NCBI RefSeq assembly: GCF_000372745.1
Contig: NZ_KB889741.1
Coordinates: 124,001 to 188,000 of the forward strand
Source: Embleya scabrispora DSM 41855
GTDB taxonomy: Bacteria > Actinomycetota > Actinomycetes > Streptomycetales > Streptomycetaceae
Length of the DNA stretch: 64,000 bases
Reading direction: 5' to 3'
This document shows, piece by piece, positions 54,566 to 61,709 of the stretch (its first letter is position 1; each line of letters begins with the position of its first letter). The translations under genes and the position numbers were made by a program. The notes beneath the pieces were generated by a model. The model searched no databases and had not been told where the DNA came from. It was given only the letters and a program-made list of their open reading frames with translations.

Positions 54566-55657
54566 TCAGCGCAGCATCGCCGCCATCAGGTCCGTGCCCA
54601 GCGTCGCCGTCGCCGAGGCGTCCAGGTCGTAGAGCACATACCGGCCGCGCCGCCGCATTCGCAGCAGCCCGGCCTTGCGCAGTACGGCCAGGTGTCGGGA
54701 AACCTCGGGCGCGGTCAGCTCCCAGGCCGAGGCCAGTTCGCCGGTGGTGTGCGAGCCGCGGGCGAGGGTGCGCGCCAGACGCAGCCGGACCGGATGCGAC
54801 AGCGCCTCCAAGCGCTGCCGTGCCAGGTCCATCGGGACCGGCTGCCGGACGTCCCGGTCGGTGACCGCGACCGGGTACTGGAGCACCGGACGCCAACCGC
54901 GTGCGTGCACCACGACCAGATGCGGGGCGCCGAACACCGTGGGCAGGAACGTCACCCCGTCGCCCACCGCGCTGGTCGCGTGGTCCTGGAGCTTGTCCAC
55001 CACGATCCGCTGCCGGGGCCCGTCCAGGTCGATCGCCCGGGAGACCGAGGCCAGGGTGTCGGCGACGCCGCGCCGGGCCATCAGATCCGCCTTCAACCGC
55101 AGATCGGCGGTCAGCCGCGGGTACACCCGCTGCCAGGTCGCGGTGAAGAACGCGTCCCGGCAGTCCTCCAACATCCGACGCACCCGGGCCCGCACCATCG
55201 GCGGATCCGCGATCAACCGATCCGCGAAGGACACCTGACGTGGGCCGCGAGCGTGCGCCAGGTTCAGGACGCGGTCGCGCGTGTTCGAGTCGCGCAACGG
55301 TGACGGGTTGCCGACGAGCAATCGGTCGGTTCCGCACGTGGCGACCAGCGCGGTCGACACGTAGGCGTCGTCGTCGAGGCGGTCCACCTCGTCCAATTCG
55401 TCGGCCAGGGTCGCTCCGGGCCTGCCCGGCAGCAGGAAGTCCGCCCGCGACGAGCGCCACAGGAATTCCGCTTCGAGCAGTTTGTCCGCCAGTTCCGGTC
55501 GCAGCGCCTCCCGGGTCTCGGCGACCCAGTCGTGGTGCGCCGGGTGATGCCCGGGCTCGGCGAGCACATGCAGCATCGCGGTCAACTCGGCGAGCGGGGA
55601 GGCCCCGAACAGCAGGTGCTCGGGCGGTACCCCCGTGATGTCGATGGTCAGGCTCAC
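54566..55657 (-). CDS. DUF5937/ArsR-type winged-helix regulator, 363 aa
   Basis: The N-terminal ~240 residues match the DUF5937 pattern (LTIDITGVPPEHLLFGASPLAELTAMLHVLAEPGHHPAHHDWVAET). The C-terminal ~85 residues are an ArsR winged helix (LEALSHPVRLRLARTLARGSHTTGELASAWELTAPEVSRHLAVLRKAGLLRMRRRGRYVLYDLD). GTG 55657. No metal-binding ELCVCDL-type motif is visible. It is divergent from an MFS gene and has an 8-bp-arm operator in the 100-bp gap, so it most likely controls that pump. Confidence 0.9.
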   Translation of the reverse strand: MSLTIDITGVPPEHLLFGASPLAELTAMLHVLAEPGHHPAHHDWVAETREALRPELADKLLEAEFLWRSSRADFLLPGRPGATLADELDEVDRLDDDAYVSTALVATCGTDRLLVGNPSPLRDSNTRDRVLNLAHARGPRQVSFADRLIADPPMVRARVRRMLEDCRDAFFTATWQRVYPRLTADLRLKADLMARRGVADTLASVSRAIDLDGPRQRIVVDKLQDHATSAVGDGVTFLPTVFGAPHLVVVHARGWRPVLQYPVAVTDRDVRQPVPMDLARQRLEALSHPVRLRLARTLARGSHTTGELASAWELTAPEVSRHLAVLRKAGLLRMRRRGRYVLYDLDASATATLGTDLMAAMLR

Positions 55658-55695
55658 GGCGGGATCATCGCAGGTGCCGGTCGGCGGGCCGGAGC

Positions 55696-55718
55696 CGATT
55701 GACGACAACGGTCAATCG
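55696..55718. promoter_or_regulatory. ArsR-type operator, 8-bp inverted arms
   Basis: CGATTGAC (55696-55703) and GTCAATCG (55711-55718) with a 7-bp spacer lie between the ArsR-type regulator and the MFS gene. Perfect symmetry at a divergent promoter suits the dimeric regulator. Confidence 0.65.
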
Positions 55719-55757
55719 AGGTGACCCGGCCGGGTCGGGCCGACGACGGTTTGGCCC

Positions 55758-57251
55758 ATGACGACGACTCCGGCGCGACCGCCTTCCATACCACTCGCGA
55801 CCCGACCGGCTTCCGACGCGGCGGTGGCTGCGAGCCCGGTGGTGACCGCGGGGGCGGCTGTGGCTTCGGGCCCGCCTGTGGGTGACGACCCGAGAGGGCG
55901 GACGCGGCCGGACCGGCCGGAGCGGCCGCCCTTGGGCGAGCTGGTGCGTGCCTCGGGCGGTCCGCGCTACGCCGTCGCGCTCGGGGTGGACGCGCTCGGG
56001 TCCGGGATGTTGCGGCCGTTCCTGCTCCTCTATGGGGTCCAGGTGCTGGGACTGGGCGTGGCTCGGGCCGGTACGGCGATGTCGATCGGCATGCTGCTCG
56101 GGCTCGCCACGGTGCCCTTCCTCGGCCGGTGGATCGATCGCGGCGCCCGGAGCGCGCCGGTCGCCGGTGCGATGCTGATCCGGGTCCTGGGTGTGGCGGC
56201 GCTGCTGCTCACCGGTGCCGGAGTGGGCGGTTCCGCCGTGTGGGGATTCACCGTCGCGGCGCTGTTCCTGGGGATCGGCGACCAGTGTTGGCCGCCCGCG
56301 CACGCCGCGCTGGTCGGCACGGTGGCCGACGAGCGCTATCGGGACGCCGCGCTCGCCGCGGGGCGGTCGCTGCGCAACGCGGGTCTGGGCGCCGGCGCGT
56401 TGATCGCGACGCTGACGATGACCGGCGGTACCGGAGCCCTGCGGGTGCTCGCGACGGTGACCGGGCTGGGCTACACCGTCGCCGCGCTGTTGGTCCGATC
56501 GATGCGCGTGACCGGCACCGGCCGGCCCGGGTCGCGGGGTGCGGCTGAACCGGCGGCCGACAGGCGGGTGGCCGACACGCGGGTGGGTGGCAAGGGGGCG
56601 CGCGGCGAGCGAACGGGCGGCAAGCGAACGGGCGGCCGGATCGGCGTGCTCGATGTGGCCAACCTGCCCTACGCGTTCTGCTTCAACGTGCTGGAAGTGG
56701 CGCTGCCCGCCGTACTCGTCACCCAACTGCACGCGTCCCCGGCCTGGTCCGCCGGCATCTTCGTGGCCAACACGCTCATCGTCGTCACCACGCAGATCGC
56801 CGTAGTGGTGTGGCTGTCCCGCCGCCCCCGACGCTCGGCGCCGGCCGGCGCGGGCCTCGTACTCGGCGTGTCCTACCTGGGCTTCTGGGCGGCCGGCGGC
56901 CTGGGCGGCCAGGCCGGCGCGGCGGCCATCGCGCTGGTGTCCGTGCTCTACACGGCCGGCGAGATCATGTACACCGGCAGCGCCACCGCACTCATCGTGG
57001 CGACCACGCCCGCCCACCGCCTGGGCCGGGCCCTGGCCCGATTCCAACTCGGCCACGGCATCGGCATGGCCGCGTCACCGGCGGTGTTGACGGCACTGTT
57101 CGCCTGGGGCCCGGGCGTACTGTGGGCCTCCCTCACCGCCACCACCCTGACGGCAGCCGCCGCAATCCACCGCTGGGCCCCCGACGACCGCACCCCGGCA
57201 AGCGGAACGCGGGCGAATCCGGTCCGTGTCGCCCGACCGCCCACACCGTGA
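55758..57251 (+). CDS. MFS transporter, 497 aa
   Basis: Twelve hydrophobic helices (for example YAVALGVDALGSGMLRPFLLLYGVQVLGLGVARAGTAMSIGMLLGLATVPFLGRWIDR). A long Pro/Arg-rich N-terminus and a charged central loop hold the short tandem GERTGGKRTGG. The partly repeated loop is visible in the DNA at 56570-56640. ATG 55758 has no ribosome site, so translation may be leaderless or start later. It is divergent from the ArsR regulator and probably repressed by it. Substrate unknown. Confidence 0.88.
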   Translation: MTTTPARPPSIPLATRPASDAAVAASPVVTAGAAVASGPPVGDDPRGRTRPDRPERPPLGELVRASGGPRYAVALGVDALGSGMLRPFLLLYGVQVLGLGVARAGTAMSIGMLLGLATVPFLGRWIDRGARSAPVAGAMLIRVLGVAALLLTGAGVGGSAVWGFTVAALFLGIGDQCWPPAHAALVGTVADERYRDAALAAGRSLRNAGLGAGALIATLTMTGGTGALRVLATVTGLGYTVAALLVRSMRVTGTGRPGSRGAAEPAADRRVADTRVGGKGARGERTGGKRTGGRIGVLDVANLPYAFCFNVLEVALPAVLVTQLHASPAWSAGIFVANTLIVVTTQIAVVVWLSRRPRRSAPAGAGLVLGVSYLGFWAAGGLGGQAGAAAIALVSVLYTAGEIMYTGSATALIVATTPAHRLGRALARFQLGHGIGMAASPAVLTALFAWGPGVLWASLTATTLTAAAAIHRWAPDDRTPASGTRANPVRVARPPTP

Positions 57252-57801
57252 AAACCTGCCGCCGATCCGGGACGCGCGGCCGGAACTCGCCGCACGAGGT
57301 CTGTCCGGTCACACGGGAGTGCGCTTCCAGCCAACCGGAGGGTACGGGAACTCCCATACCCCTGCGTGCAGTTGATCTACCAGTAGCGGCCGGGGCGGCG
57401 GCCGGCGACGGGGGACGAGAGGGCAAACATGGACGCGATCGCGGTGCTCGACCAGCTCACTGCTCCGCAGACTCGGGCGAATCCCTTCCCGCTGTACGAA
57501 CAGGCCCGTGAACTCGGCCCCGTACTGCCGGTGACCGACACGCTCGTGCTGGTCACCGGCTACGCGGCGGCCGATCGGGTGTTGCGTGACCGCGAGTTCG
57601 GCGTGCTGGACCGCGAGGCCAGTGCGGCGGTACTGGGCGACGAGCCGCGCCCCCGGTCGTGGGAACTATTCGGCCGGTCGATCCTGATGAACAATCCACC
57701 ATTGTTTCCTGTCGGCACCTCTGACCTGCGCAAACGCCGCGACCTCGACGAACACGAACCGTCTCGGCCCGTTTCAGCCCGACACTACCCGGATCGTCAC
57801 G

Positions 57802-57829
57802 CGGCCGTGCACCCATGGGTGCACGGCCG
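57802..57829. terminator. 28-bp perfect palindrome
   Basis: A perfect palindrome whose left half is CGGCCGTGCACCCA, centred between 57815 and 57816 on CATG. It sits ~100 bp inside the putative foreign segment. It could be a cruciform or hairpin terminator, or a protein-binding site of a mobile element. Confidence 0.55.
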
Positions 57830-57848
57830 GGCGCACCCCGAAAACACG

Positions 57849-57886
57849 GCAGGGGTTCGGCGCCGAATACGACGCCGAACCCCTGC
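57849..57886 (-). terminator. Stem-loop with 14-bp perfect arms
   Basis: GCAGGGGTTCGGCG (57849-57862) pairs perfectly with CGCCGAACCCCTGC (57873-57886) across a 10-nt loop. It lies downstream of the leftward operon ending at 58074 and is its probable terminator. No second tRNA-like arm is present. Confidence 0.7.
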
Positions 57887-58073
57887 TCAACGGGCCGCCG
57901 GCTTGGCGGAGCACGGCCACCCGCCGGCCACCAATCCACCCGAGGGAGGGCGACCCGACGCGCCCCGGCCGATGGCCGAAACACGTCCGTCCTACTAACG
58001 AACCAGCCCCAGCGACCGTTACCCCCGTTGCCGTGAGGGCCAAAACTGCTGCGCCTTCAACACGGTCAGGCCG

Positions 58074-58409
58074 CTACCCGTTCTCTGCGGACGGAGACAG
58101 GACACGATCCACGAGGTCTTGAAGCCGCGCGTCGAACTCCTTCTCACCGTCAGGGCCGAGTGTCGCCAGTGCGACGAGCGCCGTTACCGCGACGTCCACC
58201 AGCTCCTTCCGCACGTCATCCCACGAGTGCGACGCACCTTTCCGGGGGTTTGCGGCGAGAGCCCCGTGCAGTGCCTCCGCGACCTCGCCGTACTCCTCGC
58301 CGACCTTGAGCACGCGCAGCAACGTGCGTTCCCGTTCGGTCTGCTCGCCGGCGTTCTCGTCCAACCAGCGGCGGAGCCGGTTGATCTGTTCCCAGGTGTT
58401 CTCGTCCAT
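58074..58409 (-). CDS. MazG-like nucleotide pyrophosphohydrolase, 111 aa
   Basis: All-alpha NTP pyrophosphatase of the MazG-like type: LKVGEEYGEVAEALHGAL holds the metal-binding EExxE, and WDDVRKELVDVAVTALVALATLG the second acidic motif (ExxD). A single short domain, so it acts as a dimer or tetramer. ATG 58409 follows GGGAGAAG. It starts 26 nt after the kinase/phosphatase gene and is the last gene of the operon. It would hydrolyse (d)NTPs, possibly a modified one made by its neighbours (inference). Confidence 0.88.
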   Translation of the reverse strand: MDENTWEQINRLRRWLDENAGEQTERERTLLRVLKVGEEYGEVAEALHGALAANPRKGASHSWDDVRKELVDVAVTALVALATLGPDGEKEFDARLQDLVDRVLSPSAENG

Positions 58410-58435
58410 CCACTTCTCCCACGGTCGTACGGGTG

Positions 58436-59463
58436 TCAGAACAGGGCGGCCACGGGCTCCTCAGCCTGCGTGGGGTCGGTTACCGGCAGCGGCACCGAAG
58501 CGGGGACGGCGAGCCGCACCGTGAGCGCCGAGTGGTCGGTCAGCCGGTCCGGGCCGGTGCGGGGCTCGTGGACGTACGAGCAGCCGAGGAGCGTGCCGCC
58601 CAGGCTGGCCGAGACGTGCGCGTGGTCGTAGCGGTATCCGTCACCGGTCTTCCCGACCCACGAATACTCGCGCGCGTCCGCATGCAGCGTCCGGAACGCG
58701 TCCGCGTACCCGGCTCGGCCGAACGCCCCGTAGAAGTCGTACTCGAACGGGGCGAAGAATCGGTAGCGCGGCGAGTGATCAGGCTCCAGGACGTTGAGGT
58801 CTCCGAGCACGACCCGGGCGCCGGTCCGGCCGTCGGGAAGCGCCGCAGCGCACTCCCTCAGCCACCGCCACGGGCCCCTGACGGCCGCGACCACGGCACT
58901 GGCGACGGCGGCCGGGCCTTCGTCGCTCGCGTCGAGTCGGAGGACGCGGACGCCGGCGGCCATGAGGAACGTAGCGGCCTCGCGGAACGCCGCGCATTCC
59001 CGCGCGGTGCTGCCGGGGTCGCGCTCGTACCGGCTGTGGGCGCCACGGTTGGTCAGCCGCGCCTTGATCACGTCGGTGCGGGCGTTGAGGATCACGGCGA
59101 CGTCGGGCAAGTCGGCGTGCCGGTTCAGCTCCCACACCACATCGAGGTCCACGCCGTCCAAGACCTGGAGCACCAGCGACGAGGCAACGTACCGGTCACA
59201 CACGACCGTCTCGCCGCGCGCGAGCGCCGGCCGGATCTCCTCGTTCAGGTGCGCGTACCTGTCCGCCGCGATCAGGCACGCCATTGCCATACCCCGGTAC
59301 GTGTCGGTGCCGTTCCGCGCGAGCAGCCCCACCGGGTATCGCTCGGCTCCCGGGTCTGGCACACCGCGACGCCGATCGTCCGCAACTCCAGCGCGACGGC
59401 CGCCGTGGCCGTGGACTTCCCGATACCGCCCGGCCCGTCGATCGTGACGAACACCCCGCTCAC
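58436..59463 (-). pseudogene. tmk-like: Thymidylate-kinase-like domain fused to an EEP phosphatase/nuclease tail, with one apparent base missing
   Basis: GTG 59463 opens FVTIDGPGGIGKSTATAAVALELR, a P-loop dTMP kinase start, up to TREPSDT. The frame then slips near 59331-59338 (a C missing in ACCCGG) and goes on with VGLLARNGTDTYRGMAMACLIAADRYAHLNEEIRPALARGETVVCDRYVASSLVLQVLDG and the lid region LTNRGAHSRYERD. After ~205 residues the same open frame continues into the C-terminal half of an endonuclease/exonuclease/phosphatase domain (VVLGDLNVLEPDHSP, DGYRYDHAHVS, LTDHSALTVRL). The EEP N-terminal half is absent. Its start overlaps the radical SAM stop by 4 nt. If the slip is an assembly error, this is an intact fusion enzyme. 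Confidence 0.75.
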
Positions 59464-60571
59464 GACGCACCGACCACGGGCAGCATGCGCGACTGCCCCG
59501 GGACCACTGGGCACTGCTCCGTGTCGACGGCGCCGATACGCTCCCCGGCGGCAACGACCGCGGCCGGGCAGCCCTTCCCGCACGCGGCCGACATCGAGCA
59601 GCCGCCGCACGTCGGATTCGCCCCGAGATCCCACCGGTCGCTGAACTTCCCGTAGGCGTCGAGCCGTTCGGCGACGTCGTCGTATTCCCAGACGTTGCCG
59701 ACGAGGAAATCCGTGTCCGGGTGTTGGCTCACCCGCGTCCGCGCGGCGAAAACCAAGTAGGGGCAGATCGCCACGCACCGTCGGTGAACACGTAGATGAT
59801 CGTTCCGGCCTCGCAGCCCGCCAGCGGCTTCGAGTCGTTCGGGAAGCGGATGAGCGTGAGGTCCAAGTCGTCATCGGCGAACGGGAGCGCCAGGTCCCGG
59901 ATGTGCCGCATGTGGTCGTCCGGCCGGCGGAGCCGCTGGGAGCCGCGGGACGCCCCGCGCCCCATCGGCCCGAGCGGATTCATCAGCACGTACCGCGCGC
60001 CCTGCTCCTTCGCGAACGTGCAGAGCTGCCCGTACTCCTCGTCCTGGGCCAGGTTGTTCGGCGTGCACAACAGCCCTTGCAGGATGCCCGCCTCCCCGAA
60101 CGCCCTGACGGTGTCGACGGTTTCCTGGAAGCCCTCGGGCCGGCCCCGGAACACGCCGTGTGACTCGGGCGAGAACCCGTCGAGGCTCACGTTCATGTGC
60201 ACGCCCAGCTCGGCGAGACGGGCGACCTGCTCTGCCGTGACCATCGTCGCGTTCGTGCACACACCGACACCCATCCCGGCCGCGCGGAACGCCTCCGTGA
60301 TTCGGATCAGGTCCGCGTGCATGAACGGCTCACCGCCGGTCAACGTCCCGCGGTTCACGCGTGCCGCTGCGAGCTGCGGGATGAGCCGGCCGCGAACTGC
60401 GTCCAGCGGCATGTACGCGCCGCGCTTCGTCGCGGAGACGAAGCAGTGCTTGCACGTCTCGTTGCACGGCTCGCAGACCTGGATGAGAGCCTTGCGGTAC
60501 GGGTGGTCAACCGTCGTTCGGAAGTAGCAACTTGCTGCTTGGTCCCCGGTGCTGATCGGACGTGCGGTCAC
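59460..60571 (-). pseudogene. Radical SAM protein with SPASM-type C-terminus, one apparent base missing
   Basis: The cluster-binding motif CNETCKHC (CxxxCxxC) is near residues 33-40 of GTG 60571, followed by RGTLTGGEPFMHADLIRITEAF (GGE motif), VCTNATMVT, MNVSLDG and the rest of a radical SAM barrel to GTIIYVFTDG. The frame slips at about 59770-59785, and the next frame continues AICPYLVFAART... CGGCSMSAACGKGCPAAV, a SPASM/twitch cysteine cluster that binds an auxiliary Fe-S cluster. Gene length is one base short of a multiple of three. SPASM enzymes modify peptides, proteins or sugars; partner candidates are the two small upstream genes. GTG 60583 is an alternative start. Confidence 0.8.
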
Positions 60572-60656
60572 GTGCACCCCCACGATGAGATGGAATGGGC
60601 CCGCTCCCCGGCCGGGCGCACGACAGCACGGCCGGGGGCGGGAGTTCGATGGGCAA

Positions 60657-61070
60657 TCAGGAGACGAGCCGAGCCGGCTCGATGACTTCGACGTTGATGC
60701 TCGTCGACTCGGCGATTCGCCAACCGGTGTCGATCAGGAACTGCCGGTAGTCCGTGTACCAGTCGTGGACCTGAGCCGGAGTACCGACCAGCCGGCGCGC
60801 CCCGATGTCGTCCACGTCGAGGCCGGCCGGCAGCACCTTGAACCAGACCGGCCCCGACCCGCTCGACGGGAACTCCCTGAGGACCGTGACCTTCGCCCCG
60901 TCCGGGTTGTCGAGGGCGTCGTACAGGTCCCCACGGTCGGGGTGTTCGTACACCTCTGTCAGGTACGAGTCGTGAGGCTCACGCGGCAGATACCACCCAG
61001 CGCCCGCCTTCTCGATCGCATCGTCCAGGCGCCGCAACTTCTCCGGGTCGACGTCTCTCCGGTCCCTCAC
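60657..61070 (-). CDS. Unknown protein, 137 aa, second gene of the radical SAM operon
   Basis: Acidic soluble protein with RRLDDAIEKAGAGWYLPREPHDSYLTEVYEHPDRGDLYDALDNPDGAKVTVLREFP at its front and TPAQVHDWYTDYRQFLIDTGWRIAESTSINVEVIEPARLVS at its end. GTG 61070 overlaps the upstream stop by 4 bases (GTGA), which fixes the start. No domain recognised. Its position just before the radical SAM gene makes it a possible substrate, chaperone or partner (inference). Confidence 0.75.
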   Translation of the reverse strand: MRDRRDVDPEKLRRLDDAIEKAGAGWYLPREPHDSYLTEVYEHPDRGDLYDALDNPDGAKVTVLREFPSSGSGPVWFKVLPAGLDVDDIGARRLVGTPAQVHDWYTDYRQFLIDTGWRIAESTSINVEVIEPARLVS

Positions 61071-61369
61071 GACCCACCACCCCGGGGCATGTCCGCGAAC
61101 CGCAAGGGGAGGTCGGGGCCGTCGTCGACGATCCTCAGCGCGTGCTCCACCCCGTGCCGCACACGCCACCGCTCCGCCAAGGCCGGATCGACCATGTGCG
61201 CGTACTCCTGCCGCCCGGCGCACCCCGTGCACCCGGGCAACACCCGGCCCACGGTCCCGTGGACCTCGATGTGGTGCGTCACCAGATCGTGCAGAGCCAT
61301 CGACCGGCCCCGCCGCCCTCGGCTCGCCAGATCCGCGCACGTCTCGCACCCGGACATCAACTCGACCAT
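61067..61369 (-). CDS. Small CxxC-containing protein, first gene of the radical SAM operon, 100 aa
   Basis: Starts MVELMSGCETCADLASRGRRGR and later has LPGCTGCAGRQEYAHMVDPALAERWR. The two CxxC pairs plus DLVTHHIEVHG suggest a small zinc-binding or Fe-S protein. ATG 61369 is preferred because GGAGG lies 5 nt upstream; ATG 61381 is the alternative. Its stop overlaps the next start. No known family; possible substrate or zinc-ribbon adaptor of the operon. Confidence 0.72.
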   Translation of the reverse strand: MVELMSGCETCADLASRGRRGRSMALHDLVTHHIEVHGTVGRVLPGCTGCAGRQEYAHMVDPALAERWRVRHGVEHALRIVDDGPDLPLRFADMPRGGGS

Positions 61370-61709
61370 TCGAACCTCCATGCACGCGCTGTCGTGCTCT
61401 CGTCGGTGCCCCACGCCCGACCCCGCGCGGTGGGCGCGCTTCCCCAGGCCGGGCGTGGGGTGAAAGGGGGACCGGTCCCGCAGCCACGCCCGAAGGGGAC
61501 TGCGGGCCCGGGTGCCGCCCGTCTCGTGCGACCGGGAACGGACGGCGGCAGGGGACAAATCTGTGGGTCTCGCTTTCAAGCCAACTCCCGGGAAACCGAC
61601 CCGGCCGGACCTTCAAGCGGACTTTTCGGGCGGACTTTTCGAGGTCAGCGGTCTTAGGTGCCCCGGAAGTCGCTACCGTCGTCGTGATGCAGATCACGGA
61701 GGTGACGCG
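61370..61709. promoter_or_regulatory. Divergent promoter region with a 13-bp tandem repeat
   Basis: This 340-bp gap separates the leftward radical SAM operon from the rightward TPR regulator. It contains GCGGACTTTTCGG (61617-61629) followed at once by a second copy of GCGGACTTTTCG (61630-61641), and CTTTCAAGCC/CCTTCAAGCGG similar pieces nearby. No gene seen. Confidence 0.45.

Larger units (their letters stand above)
57429..57998 (+). pseudogene. Cytochrome P450, N-terminal 91 residues only, cut by an insertion or rearrangement
   Basis: Residues 1-91 are a normal actinobacterial P450 start: NPFPLYEQARELGPVLPV, LVLVTGYAAADRVLRDREFGVLDREA, and SWELFGRSILMNNPP, the stretch before the NPPEHTRLRR motif. 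Right after NNPP (57701) homology ends; the frame runs on through unrelated Arg-rich sequence to 57998. The heme-binding Cys, I helix and ExxR are absent. The break marks the likely left border of a foreign segment. Confidence 0.8.

Noticed and set aside
57849-57886. GGGGTTCGGCG hairpin as the end of a tRNA gene and attachment site
   Set aside because: The stem is a simple 14-bp hairpin without a cloverleaf or CCA-type end.
59460-60571. Radical SAM protein as a prokaryotic viperin
   Set aside because: It carries a SPASM-like Cys-rich tail and different residues after the CxxxCxxC motif, so a viperin call is not supported although a kinase gene is adjacent.
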